A stretch of 21,224 nucleotides of DNA from JAKAWW01 sp049966775 (GTDB taxonomy: Archaea; Micrarchaeota; Micrarchaeia; Micrarchaeales; Micrarchaeaceae). The DNA lies in assembly GCA_049966775.1 (NCBI GenBank), contig JBMFTZ010000013.1, positions 1 through 21,224 on the forward strand, read 5' to 3'. The notes beneath the pieces are model-generated. The model saw nothing but the letters and a program-made list of their open reading frames with translations. It did no database searches and had not been told where the DNA came from. Position 1 is the first letter of the stretch, and the number at the start of each line of letters is the position of its first letter. Shown piece by piece: positions 13,972 to 21,224 of the stretch. The position numbers and the translations under genes were made by a program.

Positions 13972-15078
13972 TTATGTGTTTGAAAGTATCGAATCTGCAA
14001 CGAATTGCGGGCTGTATTTTATCAGCGCGTCGTAGCTTTCGCCCGTGCCAAAGTAAAGTATAGGTATACCTGTAAGGTGTGATATCGACACCGCCCCTCC
14101 GCCCTTCGCGTCGCAATCCAGCTTGGTGAGTATTATCCCGTCTATCTTTATCGCCTTTGAAAACTCAACTATCTGCTTCGCGCTCGCATTGCCGGAGATG
14201 CTCTCGCCGACGTAAATGGTGACGTCAGGTTTTGTCACTCTCGCCATTTTCTCGATCTCCTTGAGCAGGCTTTTGTTTGTTTCCTGCCTGCCTGCGCTGT
14301 CTATGAGCACCATGTCAGTGCCGTGCGCCTTTGCATACGCTATGGCGTCAAATGCTATGCTTGCTGGGTCAGCGCCGTATGTGCTTTTTATGACAGGCAC
14401 GCCTATCCTGTTGGCATGGTACTCTGTCTGCTCTATTGCCGCAGCCCGGAAGGTGTCGCTTGCCGCCATAACGCACGAAAGCCCGTTGCTTTTGAACATG
14501 TATGCGAGCTTTGCAATGGTTGTGGTCTTGCCCGTGCCATTGGGCCCAAGGAAAAGAATCTTGACGGGCTTGGCGTTGCTTGAAACGCGCTCCTTCGCAA
14601 ATTGCAGAAGATCAATGCCCTTTGCTTCGCTCAGTGCCTTTACCAGCACTTCATGAACAACACCAAGCATCTCCCCCTCTATGCCGCCGGAGCTGAACTT
14701 CCTTCCGTTAAGCTCGCTCCTTAGCAGGGATTCAAAATATTCTGCGGTCTCATACGATACGTCAGATTCTAGCATGGATTTTCCCATAGCATCTGCGAAG
14801 CTGTCTATCTCCTTTGTGCTAAGCGCCACCGAATTAAGCAGCCTGCTTTTGATACGCGTGGTGATACCGAGCTCTACACCCGGCTGTGCCGCAGGGCGAT
14901 GCTTCGCGCTGCTTTCTGCATTTCTTCCTGTTTCGTGCGCCTGCATCCCCTCTGGGGTGCTCGCTTTGGCCGCCGCTTCGGCGCCAGTGCCGCTGCTTTC
15001 TGCCTCTAGCTCCTTCTCCTCCTTGCCTGCGAAGCTCTTTATGGCGCTGGAGAGCCTCTTTCTTAACGCATCGAACAA
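13972..15078 (-). CDS. ftsY: Signal recognition particle receptor FtsY
   Basis: This 368-residue GTPase docks SRP-ribosome complexes at the membrane. A charged, low-complexity N-terminal A domain (about 1-75, rich in Glu/Ala/Ser) precedes the four-helix N domain and the G domain. G motifs are GPNGTGKT (178-185), DTFRAAAIEQ (208-217), DSAGR (260-264; DTAGR is the usual form) and TKLD (318-321) with DAKGGG. The C-terminal GTGESYDAL motif is typical. The start is TTG at 15076-15078, supported by GGTGA a few nt upstream and by the position of the preceding stop. It follows prefoldin alpha by 12 nt, a linkage often seen in archaea. Confidence 0.96.
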   Translation of the reverse strand: MFDALRKRLSSAIKSFAGKEEKELEAESSGTGAEAAAKASTPEGMQAHETGRNAESSAKHRPAAQPGVELGITTRIKSRLLNSVALSTKEIDSFADAMGKSMLESDVSYETAEYFESLLRSELNGRKFSSGGIEGEMLGVVHEVLVKALSEAKGIDLLQFAKERVSSNAKPVKILFLGPNGTGKTTTIAKLAYMFKSNGLSCVMAASDTFRAAAIEQTEYHANRIGVPVIKSTYGADPASIAFDAIAYAKAHGTDMVLIDSAGRQETNKSLLKEIEKMARVTKPDVTIYVGESISGNASAKQIVEFSKAIKIDGIILTKLDCDAKGGGAVSISHLTGIPILYFGTGESYDALIKYSPQFVADSILSNT

Positions 15079-15090
15079 GCGATCACCAAT

Positions 15091-15504
15091 TTATCTTTCA
15101 TGCGCGCTCGCATCTATCCTGTGTAGCACTCCCAAAAGTTCTTCCTCTACCTTTTTCCTGTCACCCATAACGGCGCTGAGTTCGGCCGATTTTTTCTCTA
15201 TTTCCCTTGCTATGTACTCTTTTGCGTAATCTATGGGCATCTCAGCCAGATAACCGCCGCCTATGCCCACAACAAATGTCTTGGGATCAACGGCCCTGCT
15301 TCTCACGTAAAAGCTGGAGCCCACGTGCGTAAATAGTTCCCTCCCTTCAATAAGCCCGCTGTCGTCAAGCGCTTTCTGCACTGCGGTAAGTTCATTGAGC
15401 TCGTTTGAGGCGGCAGTAACCGAATCGGAAAGCATCCTGTATTGCTGCTCGTAGAGCTGCTGCATATACCTTAATTCGTCAATGCCGAGGTTGTCCTCTG
15501 CCAT
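15091..15504 (-). CDS. pfdA: Prefoldin alpha subunit
   Basis: This 137-residue chaperone subunit forms the central beta-barrel of the hexamer that delivers unfolded proteins to the thermosome. The N-terminal helix is IDELRYMQQLYEQQYRMLSDSV. The middle beta-hairpins include ELFTHVGSSFYVRSRAVDPKTFVVGIGGGYLAE, and a C-terminal coiled-coil helix ends KKVEEELLGVLHRI. This order is diagnostic of the alpha class. The frame is open further upstream to 15570, but that extension contains the TATA box, so the ATG at 15504, preceded by GAGTGGT, is the likely start. ftsY follows 12 nt downstream in the same transcript. Confidence 0.88.
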   Translation of the reverse strand: MAEDNLGIDELRYMQQLYEQQYRMLSDSVTAASNELNELTAVQKALDDSGLIEGRELFTHVGSSFYVRSRAVDPKTFVVGIGGGYLAEMPIDYAKEYIAREIEKKSAELSAVMGDRKKVEEELLGVLHRIDASAHER

Positions 15505-15533
15505 AGTACCACTCAGAGTAAGGATTAATAATT

Positions 15534-15547
15534 CATATTTATAAACA
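15534..15547. promoter_or_regulatory. Shared divergent TATA region of prefoldin alpha and rad50
   Basis: catatttataaaca reads as a TATA box in both directions. It is 30-43 nt from the prefoldin ATG on the - strand and 42-55 nt from the rad50 ATG on the + strand. No other TATA-like box lies in the 84-nt gap, so the two genes may share it. Confidence 0.4.
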
Positions 15548-15588
15548 TAGTGCTGTAGCTTACCATGCAATGCGGCTCATAAGCGGTA

Positions 15589-17901
15589 ATGCAAATGATA
15601 GAGAGCATAGAGCTTACAAACTGGAAGGTGCACAAGCATACCAAGCTCGATTTCAAGAAAGGCGTAAATGTGCTTGTAGGCGTTATGGGAGCAGGCAAGA
15701 GCTCTATACTTGATGCTATCTCGTTTGGTCTTTTTGGATCATTCCCAGCGCTAAACCACAGGCGTTCCTCGTTGGAAGACATAATTACCAACAAGCCCGA
15801 TGTTGAAAACGAGGCCGAGGTAAAGGTAAACTTCACTACCGGCGAAGACCGCTATACAGTTTCAAGGCGGATAGTGAAAAATGGCGGTTCTTCGGCAAGG
15901 CTGGAAAGGAACGGTTCATACCTGCAATCCCAGCCGGAGCGCGTAAACGAAGAGATAGAGCGCATACTTAAGATCGATTATGATACCTTTTCCAGGGTAG
16001 TATACGCGGAGCAGAACAGGCTTGACTATTTTCTTGAGCTTGCAAAGGGAGACAGGAAGCGCCAGATAGACCAGATGCTGGGTCTTGACAATTTTGCCAG
16101 GGCCGAGGATAACGTGGTATCGCTGGCAAATCACATAAAGGACATCGTAAGCGGTGAAGAGGAGAGCGCTGCACATGTCGATACAGAGAGCCTAAAGGCG
16201 GCAATGAGGGATCTTGCGAGCGCGAAGGAGAAATATGCAGCGGAGCAGCGTCGGCTTATTTCAGAGATAGCTGGGATAGAGGCGAAGTCAAAGGAGGCAA
16301 GCGAGCAGCTTGAAAAGGTAAAAGCCGAATACGACAAGAAGCAGAAGCTTTCAAAAGACATCGCGGAGCTCGCGGCAAGGCACGCTACGCTCAAGGCGGA
16401 GCTCGAAAAGATTGGTAATGTGCGCAGCAAGAAGGACGTAGACAGCGAGCTCGCAAAGACAAACGATCTGCTTCAAAAAGAGGGGGGCGCGCTCAAGAAG
16501 CTTAAGGCGGAAGAGCGTGAAGCGACGAAGCAGTTATCCGATTCCGAAGCGATGCTTAAGGATGCACGCGAAAAGCTTCAAGAGCGCGATAAGCTTGTCA
16601 AAGAGCTCGAGGGTCAAAAGGCGGTAGAGCTGGAGAAGAAGGTGCACGAGCTGGATAATGCTTTAAGTTTGGCTCTGAGGGAGCTCGCAGCTGCACAGAG
16701 CGCATACAGCGAAAACGAGAAGTGGGCGAGGGAGCTTGAAAAGCACATCACCGCGTGTCCTGTATGCAACCGTGAGCTCACGCAGGAGCTCAGGCAGAAG
16801 CTTCTGGAGCAGAAGACCGAGCTCTTGAACAAGGCGCGCGCCGAAGCGGCTTCGCTTTCCGAGAGGGTTGAGCAGCTCAAACGCAAGAAATCCGATGCAG
16901 AGCGCGAAGAGCGCGCTGCCAAGCTGGCAGCAGAGGAACTTATGTCATATGCGGGCATAGAAGAGAAGGTTGCGAAGTATGGGCACGAGGTAGAGGCGCG
17001 CAGGAGTGCCGCGGCGAAAATTGCCAGCACCGCCGATTCAAAGGCGGCAGATCTTGACAAGCTCAAGAAGCTGTCAACCGATCTCGCGGTTGAGCTCGAC
17101 CTAATCTCGAGGAAGGAGCGCTATGACTCGGAGATGGCAAAGGCGTCGTCTCTGATGGAATCCAAAAGGAGCGATATGGAAGCCATAAAGGTAAGCGAGC
17201 ATGATGTTGATGCGCTGCATGAAAGGCTTTCGAGCGTTAGGGAGCAGCTGGGAAAGGCGCGCGAAAATCTTTCGGGCGATGAGAGAATGATTGCAAGCAT
17301 CGATGCGCAAATAGAAGAGAAAGCGAAAAGCGTTGCAGAAGCGGAGAGCATGAAGGCGCGCATAGTGCGCGGCAAGAAGCTGATAACAGATCTCGGCAAG
17401 TTCAGGTCCGCGCTTGTCGATACCGAAGGCGCGCTCAGATCTGAGCTCGTCAAATCCATAAACAACCTAATGCAGTCTATATGGCCGGAGCTTTATCCAT
17501 ACCTTGACTATCCTTCAATAAGGCTCAGTGCCAAGGCGGACGACTATACGCTTGAAGCGGCAACCGCAACCGGCGAAGGCGAGCAGCGGTGGTCCGACAT
17601 AAACACCATAGCAAGCGGCGGGGAGCGCAGCATAGCTTGCCTAGCGATGCGCATAGCATTGGCGATGGTCGTGGTGCCAAACCTAAGGTGGCTTATACTT
17701 GACGAGCCCACGCACAACCTCGACGAGAACGGCATAAGCAAGCTGATAGAAGTTCTCGGCAATTCGCTACCCAAGGTTGTTGACCAGATATTTGTAATAA
17801 CGCACGACAACTCGCTGCGCAGCATAAGCTCCGCGCGCATATACCAGATAGAGCGCAACAAGAACGAAGACGAATACGCCAGCGCCGTGGGAATAAGCTA
17901 A
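15589..17901 (+). CDS. rad50: DNA double-strand break repair ATPase Rad50
   Basis: This 770-residue SMC-like ATPase works with the Mre11 nuclease in processing DNA ends. Walker A is GVMGAGKSS (31-39) and the Q-loop is in VVYAEQNRLDYFLEL. Long coiled coils flank the zinc hook CPVC (Cys390, Cys393; ITACPVCNREL). The C-terminal half has the signature ASGGERSIACLAMR (675-688), Walker B LILDEPTHNLD with Asp705 and Glu706, and the H-loop in VITHDNSL. It is somewhat shorter than common archaeal Rad50 (about 850-900), through shorter coils. Archaea usually place it beside mre11, herA and nurA; none is in this window. The ATG at 15595 is an alternative start. Confidence 0.95.
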   Translation: MQMIESIELTNWKVHKHTKLDFKKGVNVLVGVMGAGKSSILDAISFGLFGSFPALNHRRSSLEDIITNKPDVENEAEVKVNFTTGEDRYTVSRRIVKNGGSSARLERNGSYLQSQPERVNEEIERILKIDYDTFSRVVYAEQNRLDYFLELAKGDRKRQIDQMLGLDNFARAEDNVVSLANHIKDIVSGEEESAAHVDTESLKAAMRDLASAKEKYAAEQRRLISEIAGIEAKSKEASEQLEKVKAEYDKKQKLSKDIAELAARHATLKAELEKIGNVRSKKDVDSELAKTNDLLQKEGGALKKLKAEEREATKQLSDSEAMLKDAREKLQERDKLVKELEGQKAVELEKKVHELDNALSLALRELAAAQSAYSENEKWARELEKHITACPVCNRELTQELRQKLLEQKTELLNKARAEAASLSERVEQLKRKKSDAEREERAAKLAAEELMSYAGIEEKVAKYGHEVEARRSAAAKIASTADSKAADLDKLKKLSTDLAVELDLISRKERYDSEMAKASSLMESKRSDMEAIKVSEHDVDALHERLSSVREQLGKARENLSGDERMIASIDAQIEEKAKSVAEAESMKARIVRGKKLITDLGKFRSALVDTEGALRSELVKSINNLMQSIWPELYPYLDYPSIRLSAKADDYTLEAATATGEGEQRWSDINTIASGGERSIACLAMRIALAMVVVPNLRWLILDEPTHNLDENGISKLIEVLGNSLPKVVDQIFVITHDNSLRSISSARIYQIERNKNEDEYASAVGIS

Positions 17902-17902
17902 C

Positions 17903-18928
17903 CTAAAGCTCTCCCAATCCAAAATCAGAAGGGCTCTCTTCTTTTGCGGGGCCCAGGATCTGCGGGCTCTTCACACCAGTGAAAATCGCAATCACCTCAA
18001 CCTTGCCGTTATATGCGGGATCCACCCTTGCGCCCCATATCACATTTGCATTCGGCGCCGCCTGCTCCGTGAGCTGTGTGGCAATCTCGTTTGCCTCGCC
18101 CAGCGTCAAATCGTCGCCGCCGCGCACATGCACTAGTATACCTTTCGAGCCTTCGTATTCCACGTCAAGCAGCTTGTGCTCGAGCGTGTCCCTCACCGCA
18201 TCCTTTACCTTGTTCGTTCCTGCGCCCTCGCCCACGCTTATCATAGCAAGGCCGCCGTTGCTCATTATGCTTTTCAAGTCAGCAAAATCAACGTTTATAA
18301 GGCTCGGCGCATTTATAGTTTCGGTGATGCCTTTTACAGCCCGCGAGGTTACCTCATCGGCCAGTCTGAAAGCCTGCTCTATCGCCAAATTAGGATAGAT
18401 GTCTACGAGCCTCTGGTTGTCTATTATTATTAGCGTGTCAACATTCTTTCTAAGTTCTTCTATCCCTTTCCTTGCAACGTTTATGCGCACGCGCTCCAGG
18501 GAAAACGGGAACGTTACAATACCTATTACAATAGCACCGTTCTTCTTCGCTATGTCCGCAACTATCGGAGCAGCTCCGGTGCCTGTGCCGCCACCCATGC
18601 CAGCCGCAAGAAACATAAGGTTGCAATCCTTAAGCGCCGCCTCCAAGTCCACCCGCGAGTATTCTGCTGCCTTTGCGCCTATCTCGGGAAAGCCTCCCGC
18701 GCCAAGCCCCCTTGTGAGCGCGCCGCCTATAAGAATGCGCCTGATCGTGCTGTCCAGGCTGTTCAGGTGCTTCGAATCTGTGTTTACCGCTACGAGCTGC
18801 GCCCCGCTCACGCCTATCCTGCTAAGTCTCTGCACCGTGTTGGAGCCGCCTCCGCCCACACCGCAGACGTATATGTTGGCTTTGAATAGGTTTTCTCCCT
18901 GTGCATCAGCGCTCAACGCGCTTTCCAA
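17903..18928 (-). CDS. ftsZ: Cell division GTPase FtsZ
   Basis: This 341-residue tubulin homologue polymerises into the division ring. The GTP-binding N-terminal domain shows VCGVGGGGSNTVQRL (21-35), VAVNTD, and the signature GGGTGTGAAP (112-121). The GTPase-activating T7 loop is NVDFADLK (212-219), followed by GGLAMISVGEG. The second domain ends with VIAIFTGVKSP and a short acidic tail (KEESPSDFGLGEL) where partner proteins usually bind. The start is a TTG at 18926-18928; an in-frame TAG lies just upstream (within GTTGAATAGG), so no longer start is possible. Its stop is separated from the rad50 stop by one base. Confidence 0.96.
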   Translation of the reverse strand: MESALSADAQGENLFKANIYVCGVGGGGSNTVQRLSRIGVSGAQLVAVNTDSKHLNSLDSTIRRILIGGALTRGLGAGGFPEIGAKAAEYSRVDLEAALKDCNLMFLAAGMGGGTGTGAAPIVADIAKKNGAIVIGIVTFPFSLERVRINVARKGIEELRKNVDTLIIIDNQRLVDIYPNLAIEQAFRLADEVTSRAVKGITETINAPSLINVDFADLKSIMSNGGLAMISVGEGAGTNKVKDAVRDTLEHKLLDVEYEGSKGILVHVRGGDDLTLGEANEIATQLTEQAAPNANVIWGARVDPAYNGKVEVIAIFTGVKSPQILGPAKEESPSDFGLGEL

Positions 18929-19154
18929 TATTCCTATTCAACCACCTTTGCCCTGTTCAGGCTCAAACAGATATGGAACAAAAAGTATATAATTGTTTAC
19001 AACTGCCAGTTATACGGCGGGACACGCGAAGCATTACAAGGTGCATACCCGACAGGTGCAGTGTGGCGTGTTCAAACTATATGTTTTTATAGCTTAGCGG
19101 CATAATATTCTGTGCTGCTTTTTTCAAAGCATGTAACAATGTTGGTGCATCACT
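18929..19154 (+). other. Divergent ftsZ-L10e intergenic region with possible L10e leader
   Basis: A BRE-TATA block (gaacaaaaagtatata, 18976-18991) resembles that at 9078-9095. If it acts on the + strand, initiation near 19015 gives L10e a leader of about 140 nt. That leader contains ACACGC (19022-19027) pairing with GCGTGT (19066-19071). A nearer A/T box (gtttttata, about 19083-19091) could give a short leader instead. No tRNA or other known RNA was recognised. Confidence 0.4.
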
Positions 19155-19718
19155 ATGGTTAGGCTTAAGCCAGCGCGTACGATGAGGAACGCTTCCGCAC
19201 AGGCGTGGGCAAGGTATTCGCTCAAGAATCCGAAGAAGAATTATGTGAAGGCGCTGCCGCATACGAGCCTGCTCATATTCAAGATGGGTCAGGAGAAGCC
19301 GTATGACGTGGAGCTGAGGCTCGAGTCGCAGCAGAAGATACAACTAAGGTCTAACGCCCTCGAAGCTGCAAGGCTTCTAGTAAACAAGCAGCTTGAAGCA
19401 CAGCTGCCGCAGAACTACCTGTTCAGGGTTCTGGTCTACCCACACAATGTGATCAGGGAGCACAAGATGGCTACAGGTGCGGGTGCAGACAGGGTATCCC
19501 AGGGAATGAGTCTCTCCTTTGGCAAGGGCGTCTCAGTGGCCGCGCGCGTTCAGAGGAATCAGCCGCTTTTCTCGCTCAGGGTCAGTAACGCCAACAGGAG
19601 GCTTGCTGCAGAGGTATTGAAGAAAGCGTCGCTGAAGCTTTCCGGTGCATACAAGATTAAAGCATACGATATAAAAATAACTAATGGTAAGAATGCGCAT
19701 CCTACTGCAGTTTCCTGA
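19155..19718 (+). CDS. rpl10e: Large subunit ribosomal protein L10e (uL16 family)
   Basis: This 187-residue protein of the large ribosomal subunit lies near the tRNA-binding sites and the factor centre. The start MVRLKPARTMRN, the middle block LESQQKIQLRSNALEAARLLVNKQLE and the loop REHKMATGAGADRVSQGM with GKGVSVAARV are characteristic of archaeal L10e. The final 35 nt overlap the start of dph2 in another frame, so dph2 is probably translationally coupled. The GGTG at 19144-19147 is a weak ribosome site. The leader may carry structure. Confidence 0.95.
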   Translation: MVRLKPARTMRNASAQAWARYSLKNPKKNYVKALPHTSLLIFKMGQEKPYDVELRLESQQKIQLRSNALEAARLLVNKQLEAQLPQNYLFRVLVYPHNVIREHKMATGAGADRVSQGMSLSFGKGVSVAARVQRNQPLFSLRVSNANRRLAAEVLKKASLKLSGAYKIKAYDIKITNGKNAHPTAVS

Positions 19719-20613
19719 AGGCTTGAAGCAAAAGGCACTGGAATACGCCAAGAAATATGAGCATGAAGGCAACGAGGTCTTTGTTTCTTCGTCGCCAAGC
19801 TTTGGTGCTTGCGACCTCGCAATAGACGAGGCGAAAGCAATAGGCGCAGACAAGATCGTGCACTTTGGCCATGCAGAATTCAAGCATGTCGATTTCAATG
19901 TCGAATATGTGCCATATTACATAGATGCGCCGCTTGCAATACTAAATAAATCTTTGGAACCTTTGGGGCCTTATTCAAAAATAGGCCTTGTCACAACAAT
20001 ACAGCACGTGCAGCAGCTTGGCAAGATAAAAGAATTCTATGAGCAAAACGGCAAGACCGTAATAATAGGCAAGCCGTATGGCTTTGCTAAGGTAAGCGGC
20101 CAGATACTTGGCTGCGATGTTGGCAGCGCCGCAACGATAGACAAGCAGGTCGATGCCTTCGTGTATTTCGGCGGGGGCATGTTCCACCCGCTGGGCGCGC
20201 TTCTTGCGACAACAAAGCCGTTCCTTGTTGTCGAGCCTTTCTCAAATAGCGTAGAATTTATCGACAAGTACAGGGACGTATACAAGAAGAGGAGCAACGG
20301 CAAGCTTCTTGCAGCGCTCAATGCAAAGAACTTCGGAATACTGGTAAGCACAAAGAACGGCCAGTACAACATGAGCTTCGCAAAGATAATAAAATTAAAG
20401 CTCGAAGCAAGCGGGCTTTATGGCGTTATACTTGTTTCAAACACGATAGATTTCGAAGCCCTGGACAACATGCTTGAAATAGACGCCTTTGTGAATACTG
20501 CATGCCCGCGCATAGCGATAGACGATCAGGATAGGACAAGGAAGCCCATACTCAGTGCCGACGAGCTGATCAGGCTTATCGAAATGGAAAAGGAGCTAAA
20601 CAGCAAAGAGTAG
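19684..20613 (+). CDS. dph2: Diphthamide biosynthesis radical enzyme Dph2
   Basis: This 309-residue [4Fe-4S] enzyme transfers the 3-amino-3-carboxypropyl group of SAM to a histidine of elongation factor 2, the first step of diphthamide synthesis. The three widely spaced cluster cysteines, one per repeat domain, are all present: Cys43 (FGACDLAIDEA), Cys144 (ILGCDVGSAA) and Cys274 (NTACPRIAIDD). The FGGGMFHPLGALLATTKP block is also family-typical. The first ATG is inside L10e (35-nt overlap); a second ATG at 19693 would give 306 residues and sits just after GGTAAGA. Pairing with a ribosomal protein gene fits the shared link to translation. Confidence 0.95.
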   Translation: MVRMRILLQFPEGLKQKALEYAKKYEHEGNEVFVSSSPSFGACDLAIDEAKAIGADKIVHFGHAEFKHVDFNVEYVPYYIDAPLAILNKSLEPLGPYSKIGLVTTIQHVQQLGKIKEFYEQNGKTVIIGKPYGFAKVSGQILGCDVGSAATIDKQVDAFVYFGGGMFHPLGALLATTKPFLVVEPFSNSVEFIDKYRDVYKKRSNGKLLAALNAKNFGILVSTKNGQYNMSFAKIIKLKLEASGLYGVILVSNTIDFEALDNMLEIDAFVNTACPRIAIDDQDRTRKPILSADELIRLIEMEKELNSKE

Positions 20614-20639
20614 CCGCTATACCCTAATTCTAAATATAA

Positions 20640-20658
20640 AAGAAGAAAGAAAAAGAAG
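20640..20658 (-). terminator. Pyrimidine/T-rich terminator after the prepilin
   Basis: Directly after the prepilin TAA, the - strand reads cttctttttctttcttcttt. Such T-rich runs without a stem are typical archaeal terminators. No equivalent run is seen for dph2 on the + strand. Confidence 0.55.
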
Positions 20659-21159
20659 TTATACTGCTTTTAGTGTTGCTGTTGCTATTTGTGTCGAATA
20701 TGTTGGTGTGCTTCCAGATGTAGCGTACAATGCCCATATTGATCCAGTTACCACTGTACCAGGGGTGCTTGATATGCCGCTGAGCGTAAAGCTTGCAGGT
20801 ACTGTCTGGCCGCTAGAAAGACCAGAGTTTACAGAATCACTGCCCGTACCTGTGCCTGTTGGACACGATGTTGCTCCAGATGCAGGTGCCGCCATGCTTG
20901 TTGGCACAAAGCATAATATTGTTGTAGTCCAGCTAGTTCCAGTAGCCTGCCCTATTGTTGCAGTGAATACGCCATTGTGCAATATTGGGTTGCTGCAGAG
21001 ATATCCTGACAGTGCAACGCATGTTGTGCCCGTGAAAGAGCTGCTGCTGAATACTCCAAGAGAGAATAGTGCTGCCAGCACTATCGCTATTATCAGGATG
21101 GCCCACCCGTATGTCATCAGGTACTCCATCGCGCTTTGTCCTTTCTTATTTCCAAACAT
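20659..21159 (-). CDS. Type IV prepilin with class III signal peptide
   Basis: This 166-residue secreted pilin-like protein has a short basic leader MFGNKKG, a class III cleavage site (KKG|QSAMEY) and the conserved hydrophobic N-helix EYLMTYGWAILIIA (about 12-37). The mature domain is small, Ser/Thr/Gly-rich and beta-like, with four cysteines (GTTCVALSGYLCSNP, TILCFVP, ATSCPTG) that could form two disulfides. A prepilin peptidase should remove the leader before assembly by a GspE-type ATPase such as the one at 12616-13932. It has a strong Shine-Dalgarno sequence (AAGGTGA, 21164-21170) and its own TATA box. The mature domain is not assigned to a known pilus type. Confidence 0.88.
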   Translation of the reverse strand: MFGNKKGQSAMEYLMTYGWAILIIAIVLAALFSLGVFSSSSFTGTTCVALSGYLCSNPILHNGVFTATIGQATGTSWTTTILCFVPTSMAAPASGATSCPTGTGTGSDSVNSGLSSGQTVPASFTLSGISSTPGTVVTGSIWALYATSGSTPTYSTQIATATLKAV

Positions 21160-21163
21160 ACCG

Positions 21164-21170
21164 TCACCTT
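21164..21170 (-). promoter_or_regulatory. Ribosome binding site of the prepilin
   Basis: AAGGTGA on the - strand lies 4 nt before the ATG at 21159. It is a strong site and fixes this start. Confidence 0.7.
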
Positions 21171-21190
21171 GATAATAAATGTATGGAAAG

Positions 21191-21200
21191 ATTTAAATAC
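21191..21200 (-). promoter_or_regulatory. TATA box of the prepilin
   Basis: gtatttaaat on the - strand lies 32-41 nt upstream of the ATG, predicting initiation near 21170-21175 and a short leader carrying the Shine-Dalgarno sequence. Confidence 0.55.
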
Positions 21201-21224
21201 ATAAGTAAACATTGCGAATAAATA

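Noticed and set aside
15505..15570. Longer prefoldin alpha start at 15570
   Set aside because: The extension contains the TATA box and is not typical of the family; ATG 15504 has a ribosome site.
19015..19090. Possible tRNA near GTTCAAAC (T-loop-like sequence)
   Set aside because: The bases flanking the loop do not form a T stem and no acceptor or anticodon stem can be drawn.

Overview
The window is archaeal. It encodes archaeal-type LonB, topoisomerase VI subunit A, the SRP receptor FtsY, prefoldin alpha, Rad50, ribosomal protein L10e and the radical diphthamide enzyme Dph2. Many genes are preceded by TATA-like boxes 20-40 nt from the start codon. A prepilin carries the class III signal sequence (KKGQSAMEYLMTYGW) common in DPANN and other small-genome archaea. 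That prepilin, FtsZ, compact packing and balanced base composition make a Micrarchaeota/ARMAN-like archaeon my best guess, but this is inference and no taxonomic marker was compared.

Layout. (1) 165-1836: an ABC-2 exporter pair, ATPase then permease. It is followed at 1833-2650 by a stretch of short ORFs in shifting frames that looks like a decayed membrane-protein locus. (2) 2716-8871: a surface-glycan block. On the + strand lie a radical SAM enzyme, a secreted membrane-anchored protein with 11 N-glycosylation sequons, and a family 2 glycosyltransferase. Facing them on the - strand lie a NodU/CmcH carbamoyltransferase and a polytopic GT-C-like glycosyltransferase. (3) 8872-9525: a 654-nt non-coding stretch with an apparent IS200/IS605 TnpB 3'-end remnant, strong hairpins behind its own TATA box, an imperfect direct repeat and an 18-nt perfect palindrome upstream of lonB. 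(4) 9526-12614: lonB and top6A, overlapping by 4 nt. (5) 12616-15504 (-): pilus/secretion ATPase, ftsY, prefoldin alpha. (6) 15589-17901: rad50, divergent from prefoldin alpha over a shared TATA region. (7) 17903-18928 (-): ftsZ. (8) 19155-20613: L10e and dph2, overlapping. (9) 20659-21159 (-): the type IV prepilin.

How it works together: region 2 reads as a cell-envelope module (surface protein, sugar transfer, carbamoylation, radical chemistry). The prepilin and the secretion ATPase belong to the archaeal type IV pilus system. The rest is housekeeping: proteolysis, DNA topology and repair, protein targeting, division and translation. The least explained parts are the 8.9-9.5 kb intergenic stretch and the frameshifted 1.8-2.65 kb stretch.
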